Of a DNA stretch of 64,000 bases, positions 19,291 to 31,900 are shown in pieces. Where the stretch lies: contig NC_134029.1 in NCBI RefSeq assembly GCF_964204645.1, positions 20,044,450 to 20,108,449 of the forward strand, in the 5' to 3' direction. Position numbers and translations under genes: made by a program. Source of the DNA: Tubulanus polymorphus. Taxonomy: Eukaryota > Nemertea > Palaeonemertea > Tubulaniformes > Tubulanidae. How positions within the stretch are numbered: the first letter of the stretch is position 1; every line of letters starts with the position of its first letter. The notes beneath the pieces were generated by a model. It was not told the origin of the DNA, searched no databases, and saw nothing but the letters and a program-made list of their open reading frames with translations.

Positions 19291-22200
19291 ATTTTAGTTA
19301 CGATATAGTAAGGGTAGTTTAGTACTTAAGCTTTTTTCCTTTCGATCAAATAATCATCCATCAACGATACGGGAATATGACCCAATCCATGCACGATAAA
19401 AGATACTGCTGAAAATATTTTCATTTGATTTTTCATTCTATGTAATATTGTTGAATACATACGAAAAAGGTTAGTTGTAGATTTCATTGTTAATGTCTCT
19501 TACTATTAGTCATTGTAACTTTCAAAAAAATACTGAACAGACTTGGAAACGATGGTTAAACTGTCTCTATATATCTCCGATCTGGAGCCGGTTCCACGGA
19601 TCTGAGTTTATTTCTCGAGTGGAACTGAATCCTGAATTGGAGATGGAAATCGACTGTCTGTCTACCAGTTTTAAAACTTGAAGGATTGATTCTCTTTACG
19701 AGCAGGGTTTACTCGTTTCTTGTCCATCGGCGGCGATTGATTATTAGAACCAATACTAGTACATCATTATGTAATGATAAGATTTCTGCTGTTACACGAC
19801 AGCAGTTCATCGAGTTATAGATACAGTTGCCATGTTCTACTCGAAAGCCGAATGAACAATTATACATTTTGCGTCACAATCAATGTACGTGTCGAGTTGT
19901 GTGTAGGGAAACCGGTTCAAATCTTGAATATCCAAGAAGGTACAAAAAGGGCTGGTAAAATACGATATCTAATGGTTTATAGGTAACTGTGTTGTTGAAG
20001 TTTAACGTAAATATCGTTGATTGTTTCGGTATGTTGGGTCAGTGTTTGAGTTATCCAGTGCTATCCGTAAAGTGAATATTCTTACGCACTAATATTTGAT
20101 GTACTGTTATGAGAAAAACTGTTATTACATTTTATGGCAAAGTTTAATAATCATGTATATTTAGATACAACGGGTGCATTGGGATGAACCCTATCTGTTT
20201 GTGATCGTGTTTAGTGGCGTGGATCTTGTGGAACGTAATGGCATAAAACTATATGGCAGCTGTCTATGTTCTCTATGATGACCACCTTTTAGGTTAACCA
20301 ATTGTTCAATGAGAAAACGTGAAACTTTTTCATTGGCGTACATGTACATTAATTATATTAGGATTCTGTTTCCCATTGGTGATTCTCTCGAGATAGAATT
20401 TACCGGTACTGTTGAACGGTCTATTTGTATTTTCGATGCTCATTGATTAAACCTACTTACTACAAAGTGTCATTAGATATGATAACGTTTGTGTTCTGTA
20501 AATAGAGATGTTACATTCCACTGGTGTAGTCTTATCGTTACCACTTTTGTTCAGTATTTTTTTACGGTAAGAATGTAAAATACGATGATGGATCGTGCTG
20601 AATCTTTTATAGATGTTCTATATTTCATACTTTCAAGCATATCATGTTCTATAAATAATGATAGTATTTATAAAATCTGTACAATGAATAAAGAAACAAG
20701 TATCTTTTTAATTCCTAGCCTCGTTTAGAATGTTGACCGAGGATAAATGGAGGTCCGTCTGTGATCCATTATTCATGTGGTGGGCTGTACTCCAGAGGGG
20801 ACACCATGCCTGCTTGGGAGGTGGTTCGAAATGCTCGATCACACAATTTCAATACCCAACGCCCCCTAATGAACATGTATAAACCAACGACCTTGAACTT
20901 TCCCCACAAAAGAAAGGTCATGAGCTAATACGCATAGGTACCAAAATAAAACGACAAATACTTAGGAAGCTACAGCACTTCCCCAGGCTGGGTAAAAGTT
21001 GTAGAAGTGATAAATAAACCAGCGAATGACATAAAAACAAGAAATTCAAAATAGCAGAATATTTTATTAACAAAATAATGTCTATAATGACCTTGTATGC
21101 ACTGAAAAACAAAATGCTAAACGTCGAGAGCTAAACACAAAGACTCACCTGAGAGATCACATCATACCTGATACACGTACAACAACAATCGATTCAAAAA
21201 ACACTGACAAAAAACTGCGCGATCTAATTTTGTGAGGTGTCTTACATAATCAGTGAGAAGCCATGGATCAATACAAGAAACGTAGATCCACAGCCTTTTA
21301 TCAACATGTCCAGCATTTTCTAATTCATCAAGAACCGACCTCTCGATCCACGGTTGATAGATTTGATTCGCTATCATTTTTCAGTGTCGAGAACTCACCG
21401 AAGAGTGAAATTCAGATAACAACTGAGGAAATGAGTACTGAATTAGTAATCATTGTTTTGTTTATGAACGAATGAAAAAATGCTTCGTAAGAATCGGCTA
21501 AATTATGAAATCTCGGCATTTCCACTTTCTAGTGAGCTTTCGTATCGCCACATACGTAAGTACGATCTGCTACTGAGGCTTAAAACTGTGTCGAACATTT
21601 AACAAGTGCGCGCCTATACATCGGAGGTAAGTAAAAATAACATACACGCTTCAAAATTGAGACTATGAATAAGAAAGAGAGATCGACGGTAGTATGTTCG
21701 GATACATATCATCCGAAAACAGAAAATAATAAGTTGTACAAGACTGGAGACAAGGGATCAAATGCTTTTAAAAATAAACAATGCAGCAAATCTTATAGAC
21801 CTCGGTACTTTAAACAACGTATTACAGTTAGTAGACATAGAGTCTAACGTCGAGATATACCGTTTTAAGAAAAACGTTAACAGCAAGTTGTTAATCTTCA
21901 AAAATTCCAGCGTGGAAGGAGATTTGATTGTCGCATACATCAACCGAACAACATACAGTATGAGATGCATTGATGAACCATGATTTAATACAACAGGAGA
22001 CTGTTAACTGCACCTTGAATCGTTGAGGGCGACTGAATTCAGCCCCCAGGCTCAGTGGTATTCCGATATAAGTGAGGTAATTTCTTAATTACATGAATAT
22101 CAAATACTAGATTTCAATTCTGAGCTAAGCGATAACCTGGCCTATCAAATCCAAGGTACTGGTAAGTAGAGTCTACTGAACTAATTAATATGAAGCATTT

Positions 22201-23805
22201 CGTTATTATGCTTTAAGTTTTACTCAGGTTTCTAGCGCAGTGCACTCGATGTCAAGCAATTTAAAACATATGAACCATGATACGCATACGCGTAATAAAT
22301 TATGCATTGTATTTACAGTTTACAATTGCAGCTTCATACCAGTAAAATATTGATCGCGACTAAAGTGCAGCGACATTTAGTAACTGGATTATTTACTCGT
22401 GAAACGCTGAATTTCTAGAGAAGTGGTTCTTCTATATGAATTTAGCGTGTACTTCTGTACATGAAAAATTGAATGAAGTAATCTACAGTCAAGAGTAGTT
22501 CGTGTTCTTGATTTCGAGAACATTGAAATGAAACTTAATGTGTAACCTATTCATACAAACTTTTCCCCAATGCGATAACAGATCTGAATCATTCAATCCT
22601 ATATACGTATAATCCTGCATCATTAAATTTCTCTCTCAAAAGGCATACACAGTCCATTAGCATGACATAATACTATCAAACATTCATTCCAGGTTCAACC
22701 TAACACTACATATTATTACATGTACAATGAGATTTTGCTTTAAAATCCAATGACACAATCTTTTCAATTAGCCCTGGTGTTTTTTTTTATAAGACAGATT
22801 CTACGGTCACTCTAAGCTAATGAACGTTTTGATTACGGATTCAAGCTTCGCGAAGCAAAATCAATATTGAAACTCGTACCAAGCGTCAGTTCGTGAAATC
22901 TATAATAGTTCTGCAGCTTCACCCAATAATCCTCACGCTCTAGATATGCTTTCATTTTACTAATTAATCATCGTACTAAATACTTATCAGAAACTATTAC
23001 TACAATGTATCTATACAAAATATATTTGAGGGAGCATAGTTAGTTTATAGTTTGTTCTAAATATAACACGTGTACCTAAAATATCCGGTGATATGATGAG
23101 AAGATATGTACACAAACGATATTGACGTATTTAAATACAGTTTTACAATGAAATTAAACATACCGATGGTTAAATAATATGCAGTTGAGTGTTGCATTTT
23201 CAAAAACATTTCGAATCACTTAATCAGGCATTTCACAGTATCCAATCACTGATAATCTCGGCGCCTCGAACACCCAAAACAACTAAAAAATCAGCCTTTT
23301 CTTTGGAATCTTGAGAACTCCTCGTGAGAATTAAAATGCCTTGTAAATGGCGTTCAGCTAGAAATGCAAATGGCAAATATGCTCATCATAATTTCAGACA
23401 CAGAATACACTTGAAACCCTCAAGATTACCAAACCACTAATGTAATTTAATTATACAAGTATCAACAGCCCAGAGCAGACGACAAAAAATGGATATTAAA
23501 AGTTCTAACAAATTTTCAGTGTTAAAATGCCTCCTTAAATTACATTATATTGCATCAAACAGTTTTTCTGGCCTCCGTATAAATACATTCAGATAAATAT
23601 AACTGTGCGTTATTTGAGTGTGAACCTATGAACAACGAACATAGTTACGCAATTCCAAATACAGTAGACTCTGCTGCACAAGTCTGTGACCACTTGAGAC
23701 CTAGTATGTGTATAAGGTCAGAAAAATATCTATCCAAGCCGATAAATATACAAGTTGAATGTTTACGAGCAGAGTCAACTGAAATAATATGCGAAAATTC
23801 AAAAT

Positions 23806-24167
23806 CAGGGTTCTTACGGGTTTTGCAATTTCATTTTCCATAACTTTTCCATACCCAGATTAAAAATTTTCCATACCCCAAAGTTACACATTGCCAACGT
23901 AGGACAGGCAATGTGTAGGCCCAATTAAAAGTAAATAAGAGCCAATTATCAATTCCATTGAAAAAGTGTTTTCATAAAGCTTGTTATCTAATATGTAGTG
24001 AGACATTCAAAATAGAAGGAAAACTTTCTTTTGAGACCATTTTGAGATTCTCTATGAACGAGATTTTCATAGAGAAAAAAAACATTTCCATGGTTTTCCA
24101 GGACCTGGAAAAAAAATTCCCATTTTCCAAAACTTTCCAAGACTTCGCAAAACCCGCAAGAACCCTG
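23806..24167. mobile_element. hAT-like MITE with CAGGGTTCTT ends
   Basis: The left end CAGGGTTCTTACGGGTTTTG pairs with the right end CAAAACCCGCAAGAACCCTG (one mismatch). Inner arms CATTTTCCATAACTTTTCCA and GGAAAATGGGAATTTT also pair. I see no target duplication. A decayed relative is at 32290-32612. Confidence 0.8.
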
Positions 24168-24837
24168 AATATACATGTATCATCATTTAAGATTAATCGT
24201 TGCACGATAAACGATATGTAACAATGTGACCGTATAAGATTAATTCAATTGTCAAGAATCGTCATTTAAAAAATATACATTTCGTTCGTATAAAAAGTTG
24301 TCCGGTTTAAGTACAACTGGTATGATTGATTGACAATAGATGTCCCCACCACAAATTGGCCAACGTCAGAAAATGATTAAAGCTGTTCGTATATATTCTT
24401 GATTTTGATATGAAAATAAGAATGAAATTGAGAATATGGATGTGTATACATATGTATGGAGATTCCGCGAAATAAATAAAAAGATTACAGCACCGTATGT
24501 TCCTAGTAAAATGTTCCATTACAACATTATAAATTACTAATAAATTAATGCACTAAATGATATAATTGCTATTATTAAGTATAAATGCCGATTAGTAAAA
24601 ATTAGGTTTTGCTTTTTATTCTTTTTTTTTTTCGTTACAAATTTCGGTCATGTAAGTAGGTTTTTCACACTTTCATTTGAGCAACCACGATTGAGTACGA
24701 ATGAATCGACGAGCTCTCAACCTGGCCGTAGTTCAGATAGAAATGAAGAGAATGAAAGATGGAAACCCTGTACGTACTGGCGAACTGTCTGAAAAATCTC
24801 GGTTCAGACAGATTTGTGGCTCTATATTGTAAAGGAG

Positions 24838-24843
24838 TTTATT
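24838..24843 (-). terminator. Candidate polyadenylation signal of the otopetrin gene
   Basis: TTTATT on the plus strand is AATAAA on the minus strand, about 340 bp after the otopetrin stop. A second candidate is at 24615-24620. Confidence 0.4.
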
Positions 24844-25184
24844 ACATACACAGCCAAAAAGACTCAACAACAATATTATTGCCTCGTAAAAAGAGAATTT
24901 GATTGAATTTTCTGCGATTATTGCATGGTAGTTTCCAACAAGGCAGCTCGTATGAAAATTGTGTAAAACGGTTTTAAAACATTTGTCAAATATTGGTTAT
25001 TGCTTTCAGAAATGTTATCAAAAAAGAAACGCTAGTTCTCGAGAATAAATGCCATTTTAAGATATACAAGGTTACACCCCGACTTAGCTCAAACCGGTTT
25101 GAAAAATCGTAACCCTTAGATTCAAGCTCATTTTATAGTCTCAAATGTTTGTTTCGCGGTTTATCGTTCGTTGTACTCGAGACT

Positions 25185-25966
25185 TTATTGGATTTTGATT
25201 TTGTACGCGCCTCGCCAGACGTTGGCTAGGCAGACGGTCGAATGGAAACGATACAGAATTATGAGAGGTATGCACAAATGGCTGATAATGTTCCACGGCA
25301 AAAACGTGTAGAAATTCAACTGGACTGGATTCGTGACCAAACGCATTTTTTCGAATGTATTCATGCCCCACATCGCCAGATTGCAAACCAACAGAAACGT
25401 GACGAACTCGCGGCCGGGCTTCGATTGTTCGTGCGACGCTTTCGTCGACACGCGTCGCAAGCCGTTGAATATGAAAACCGTTTGGATCGTCGACTGAACG
25501 AGCACCATCACCGCCGATATGAGCATCAACAGTCCGCCGATGCTGTCCGTGTGGTAGCGTCCGGCCAACACGCCGAACACGGCGTACACGTAAACGCCGG
25601 TCGTCGATATCAACAACAACGACTCGTCGAGCGAGTTGTCGCGTTCGCCGAGAAACTGCATATCGCGCATGCGCACGAACGCGAACACCGCCGCCATGCC
25701 CGTCAGAAAGTACAGCCCGATCTCCGACGAGTAGACGACGACGATCGCCGAGCCGACGAACTCTTTCTGACGCACGAGCACGTAGAACACGATCAACGAA
25801 ACGATGCCGCCGACGAACACGAGAATGCCGAAGAACAGGCCCTTGTTCGAGCCGTGGCAGTCGACGCTGACTCGGTTTCGTTTCTTGCGCAACGCGTCAT
25901 CTTCGTTGTAAAATGCGTCTCGCGTTAACGGACTTCCGATATTCCTCCACATGATGTACAGAATGC
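25185..25966 (-). CDS. OTOP: Otopetrin exon 8 (last; C-terminal helices)
   Basis: The minus-strand acceptor TTTCTTCAG precedes 25966. The exon starts GILYIMWRNIG, has a hydrophilic linker (DALRKKRNRVSVDCHGSNKG), then about six hydrophobic helices, and ends YKIKIQ before the stop at 25185-25187. The C-terminal PVQLNFYTFLPW and YRFHSTVCL motifs identify the family. The opposite strand has a long open frame caused by biased codon use; it is a shadow. Confidence 0.95.
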
Positions 25967-28900
25967 CTGAAGAAAGAAAAAAACATTGGTAATCACAAAT
26001 TATTCATCTTTCACAGTTGATTTCCTTGGATTTATAAATTTCTTGGGATTCTAGAACCATTGCCCCCAAACCTCTATTTTTGAGTGCCATGCCAAGATTT
26101 TAGTTCATTTGCCATATCAAAGGGAAACTTTAGAATTGGTAATTCTGTTACTTAACAATCATTGAATAATGCAAATTCAAAAAAAAAATTGGGGACTATC
26201 CATGGGTCCCGATACCGATGTTGCAATTGGTCGATTACCTGTCGTTATGAGGCTATACTGAATAGTCATCGGATATAAATAAGGACTGGCTTGTTCAACA
26301 GTGGCTCCCATCAGGTCGATATGCCGACATCCACCAGTAGGATCTGTGTCTACAAAAAACGAATTGGGAATAATTCAGCTTAGAAATTGAATTCCTAATG
26401 GTCGGCTAAGGTGCCGTTTATAAGTTACTAACCGTTGAGCAATAATTTTCTGACAATTCGGTATTTTCCGTTGTGTTTCGAGATATTTGCGGTTCCTCCG
26501 TCGGTCACGTACGATGACACTTGATCGTTTTGCTGTCGTTGTATTTGATTGTTAACCATGTCGGTGTAGTAATCGCGAAGGATCTCTTTGATCGTCACGC
26601 GACTCAACACGCAAAGATTCGTCGCGATCATGTGCATCAAACCGAATCGCGCCAGCGTCTTGAATTTATGGATGCACATCTGCAAAATTCATTCAAAATA
26701 ACAGTTTCATTCAAATTTGACTAGTTGTACAGTGGAACGTCGAATATAACAAGTTAGAACAAATCTAGAATTAAATCCAGAAAAGGATGAAATTACAAAT
26801 TTCATACTGGATATAACGAACTATCGGTTATAGCGAACATATTTTCTGGTTGCCTGAAGTTCGTTGTAACGAGGTTTCACTCTATCTAATAGCGTAGACT
26901 GTATTGAGCACTCTTTTATTCAGAGCTAAAAATTCAGTAGCAGACGGATATCTTAGTTTCATATACACCTGATAGATGGCATAAGAGTCAATAACAACGC
27001 AGCGATGACGTTAACCATGGATTTTACAGGTGAGTTTATAACTTGCCTTCGAGTTCAGGAATACGAAGTAAAGCTGTATGAAAGTGAATCCCAGATGTAA
27101 CATCGGTCGTACGACAACGAGTATGTTCGTGCAAGGCGATAATTTCTCCATATCGAATACTTCGCTGAATTTCAGACCATCGTGAATCATACTGCCGATG
27201 CCGAAAGCTGTAAAAAAAGTAATTCTTATTAATTATGCCGGCACAATTTTTTACAAGCCTGCTAATTGGCCTTTAATAAATCAATATCTTTTTTCTGAAA
27301 AAAGAAATATGATACACTTTTCCAGGTCAATTTTATCCTTATTTAAAAGAAAGTAATTTTAGAATGTAGGGTTTATTGCGTGCATCATAGTACATGTCTG
27401 CATGCATATACATTGATTACAATTTCATGTACACGAACTTCTAACTGTTTATATTTTCCCCGCATGCAGACATTGATCTAACCAGGCCAGACAATTACAC
27501 TTTCAAACCTTCCAGTCCTACGGATATGAATTACTGGCAATATGTAATATATTCAGCAGTAAGGATTAACCCAAAGTAGGTAGGCAAACATGTTTTACCT
27601 TTACGAGAGGTGTAGTGCTGTTTACTGGGTAAACATTCTAATATAAATTGGTTTCTTATTGAATAACAAGTGCCAGTATTTGAACTAGAAAGGTGTGGCT
27701 GAACGAGATGGCTGCAGTTCAAAATATGATTCAACGCTACCTAGATTATTTCTCTAGCCCCTAATAGCAAATGGCATGAAAAAACAGGTATGGAGGCTCA
27801 AGCTTTGAAACAAGTCATCTACCTTCTTAACTGTATTCTGGAATGTTACTATTCTGGCAAAGGGCTTAAACGCATAAGTTGACGAGAAAAGCCCCCACTT
27901 TGAATTCAAAGGTTTGCAGGGATACAGGGGACTTTTGAGACTTGTACAAGTCCATCAAATCTTTTGTATGCCATATTTCATTTGACCAACATGGAAAATC
28001 GGTGCATTTCAGCGTCTTATAATGCTTTTTGGACATCAACAATGTGCTCGTTGTAAATAGTTGAGACTATTCCCAGTCTTGGATGAATACCATTAAGAGT
28101 AACTGACGATATCAATTTAAACAACCGTAATCATTTTTTTCCCTATGTCTTGGGCAGAATTCTTCCATAAATTTGTTTCAATTGATATTGCGTGATTTTC
28201 TCAAATGACATCAAAGAGCCCTTCTGGGATGTGGCAAGTTCAATCAGGGTCTGTATAGCTCCTCTTACTTCAAAATACGACTTTCTTTCTGCGAGACATT
28301 TCGACTTGTATACGTACCGACTGAACCGACGCGTAGATAGAAACTGCCGGTGTGATGCGTACCGACGATCACGCCGATTTTACGCTTCCTCGGCTTGTCC
28401 ATCAGCGCGTGCGTCGTCAGTCCGTTCTCTTCGCACTTCTTGCGTTTCTGCTTGCGATACGTGCGCACGGTTTTGTTGCGCAACAAATACGCGTACACGT
28501 ACACGAGGAACAGTATCGCGATGCCGTACAGATAGATGTAGAACGCTTCGTAGAGGTTGTACGGAACGGCGTGCGCGAAGATCTCCGTGATCGGCATCAC
28601 CGTACCGAGAACGACCAACGCGATCGCGTACAAACTGCTCGTTATATTGAAGAAACAGTCTCTGAAAAATACAAGAAAACAACGCACATTATAGTACAAC
28701 GTCGATCACGAGTAATATGAAATGAAATAACGCTCCTCCCCCGGCAGGGATTCGAACCTGATGGCATCAAGACTCGCAACAGTACCGAAACACCGCCTGA
28801 TTAGCCCGAGTGCGCCGCTTAGATGATGCCATTATCAGCCAATCAGAAATTGCGTTTTATTTTGGCCCAAGTTTGTCCATTTATAGTTTATCCATGAAAT

Positions 28901-31900
28901 TTGCATCAAATAATACAACAGGTAATCTGATTGATGCTGCACATTTTCGTGCGGTTAACCTGCGCACTAGGACTAGTCAGGCAAGGTTTCGTGCTGTGGC
29001 TGAGTCAAGCTATGCCATCAGGTTTGAATCCCTGCTGGGGGATGATGGATTTCACAGTTATATGTATTCAAGTCAGTAGAAAGTATTCATTTTGATGAAT
29101 CTGAATCAAATTCGCTAGAAAGTGATTGTTTTTCATCCAATGAAATGTATAAATACAATATTCAAAGAGAGATACATAGTAAAAATATGGCATTAGAACA
29201 AATTTGGCGTTATAAACAATGGTATTCACATTGAAGTTAAATTGAGCTAATCTTCTTGAAAATGTTGGCATTAAGTGAACACTGGCATTAATGGCATCAG
29301 GATGGCGTCATAACGGACTTTGACCGCATCGATATTTTGGCATTTCTTCAGGGATGCTGTATCAACAACTTATGAAAGGGTATAATTTGATATCTGCGCT
29401 GCTCTCTGCGCTGTAACAGTGTCGCAGTCGACTGGCAGTTTCCCTCGAGTGACACTGGAGACATATTTACATGAAAATGGTCATCAGATATCCGCGCTCA
29501 GTGAGCAATCATGTCCAATAATCTGATAGCGCTCGCTGGTGTTACTACTGCTAGTCGTATATCAACAGCTGTTATGGCGGCGTCTGACAGACGGATGGAT
29601 GGCCAGCTTCTTGTCAATCGAGAAAATGTCTCTACATTACATTATCAGAATACATAGCGACATACTAACGAATTCCTGGCGTATTGATCCATGGTCGTTT
29701 TAAGCTCTGTCTACACAAGCATTTTGTACCCGGGTTATGCGTCTACACTACGCTTGAAACACAAGTTCAATGCAGAGTTTTCGGGCTGCAAAACCCAGGT
29801 TTTAGAAAGCCCGCATTGAACCCACATCGCGTAAAAATCTGCATCTTCTCTTTAAGTGTAGACGGTAAACCCGTGTTCAATGCAGCATTCGGGTGCCACA
29901 ATTGACCTTGAACTTGCACTAGAGATGTTGATTCTTACTACCGAAACTGAGTTGAGTGTAAACGCTACACGCTGCGAACCCGGGTTTACGTCGAAACCCA
30001 GGTTTTAACGCGCTCTTATGTAGACGTGGTTTTAGAATCCATGATCGAACTGAACCGACATTTTGCGGGAGGCAGCGGCGATCTAACTACTCGAGAAACT
30101 TCCACGGCGATAGATTTCAAATTTATAACAATATACAGAACTCGAAGACTCGCGCGCGTACGACGACTATATATCGATTTCGCGTCAAATCCGGTGAGAA
30201 ACGACACGACCGTCGGCAGTACCGGTCTGTACGGCGCGGCTGTGTACTAATTACTCCACGCTTCGATACACAACCGATGTAAGCCCGAGTATTAAACGCT
30301 CTACCGGTCGAGTCTCTTAATTCTTCGCAGATGACTCTCGTCGTATACTTTGACTTACACCGGGAAAGTCATCATCATCGCGATGTTGTTACAAATAGGT
30401 TTGACAATATACAGAGGGGTTTGACAATATACAGCGGGGTTTGACAATATGCAGCGGGGTTCGATGACAGGTTACTGAAAAGTTCTTACTTATGGAAAAA
30501 TTTAGGATACGACCTGATCAGTGCTTACTTTCCGGGTTAAATCCTGAAAGCGCTGAAAAGTACTTTCTTTTTGGACTGAATATCATCGCTAGAGATATTT
30601 ACTGATGAACTCTATAGCGGTCTATCGCCTCTGTCCAGTAACTTAGTCGCAATCTTAAGAAGTTGTTTCTTTCGAAATAAATATTAAATTTGAATGGCGA
30701 TACAGAATTTCATATTTCATGTCTCGATCCCTGATTTAGAAAAATGCCAACAACTCGTCTTAAGCCGCAATTGCACAGAGATGATTTGGCCCGGGCTAAA
30801 TTAACCGGGATCAGGCTCGAGTCAAATTTGCCTAATTAGGGAGCGTGTTCACGAGCAAATCACTCACTTGATACTGAACAATGCTCAAACAAAGTAGAGT
30901 ACTAAACATGGATCGAACTTTGGCTCTAAACTTGGGTTCGACGCTGTGGTTCATCTAACACATCTAAATCTCAACTCAGAAATCTCCGATATCGATGAAA
31001 TTTCCTAGAAAATCTCGTAAAATCTTAATTGAGATTCGCTGTCATTGAAAACCGTGATAACGCATACCGACATCGAGATTGTGAAACAAGTTTTCAAAAT
31101 ATGAAGAACTTGGACGAGCGAGTGTTCTCGAAACATTTTGTTGTTGCTGAAACTTTCGAGAGGCCATTGAACGTTGCCGTGTATATCGGAGATAACACGT
31201 AAAAAAGCCGACAGACTTTATCAAGTGATATACTCTACTCAATACTAGACTCAGACTGTAGCCGGGATAAGAGCCATGTATGTTACCAATCGAACAGATG
31301 CCTTGTAGCTATATTTTTAACGATAAATCTCGAGAATCCGACCAGAATCCGACCGGCTCTATGTGTTGACAGCGTTTTACTGAATTTTACCACTTCGCTG
31401 ATTTTACATCTGCTCGCCGCGGAACGAACTACACCTGCAGCTACTCCAGGTGAAATTCAAATATTCATTTGTCATTACGTTCAGCCCGGGAGTAGACTAG
31501 CTGTAGTTCGTTCAATCAATAGACTTATATAGCAGGACCCAGTTCCACAGTTGTGAGTTAGAGTTAACTCTGAGTTAAAGTTAGTTCATTTTCAATGATT
31601 TAACTCGGGAGTTAAATCTTAACTCGGAACTGTGGAACTGGACCCAGATTGTTTAGAAAATAATGGAAATTGCTTTCTGGAATTAAATGTCTGTACATTC
31701 TGGTATTTGAAATTTTGAGTCTGGCCAGAATAATTTTCGTGGGCATCATAAGGGGGGTCGGGGGAGCAAACCAACCCCTGTTTGAAATTTTAAGTTCTGC
31801 TCATTTTACTTCGATTTAAACAAAAAATTCCATAAATTTGACCGCCGATCACGTAACTATATCTGTACCGTACTTCAATTTTCGATTTCCAAATCAATCC

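Larger units (their letters stand above)
17440..25184. other. Intergenic region between convergent GALNT10-like and otopetrin genes
   Basis: No coding region is supported. It holds a TIR element (17668-18022), foldback elements (18941-19290), a hAT-like MITE (23806-24167) and long AT-rich unique sequence. Open frames here are short, start in repeats, or lack family resemblance. Confidence 0.6.

Noticed and set aside
23958-24221. 87-codon plus-strand frame and overlapping minus-strand frames
   Set aside because: They lie mostly within the CAGGGTTCTT-ended MITE and show no family.
25242-25928. 228-codon plus-strand frame, Arg/His-rich
   Set aside because: Antisense shadow of otopetrin exon 8, whose minus-strand product has clear family motifs.
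28735-28815. Functional tRNA gene
   Set aside because: Box B is good, but the acceptor stem, anticodon arm and box A do not form a standard cloverleaf; an inverted relative nearby supports a SINE.
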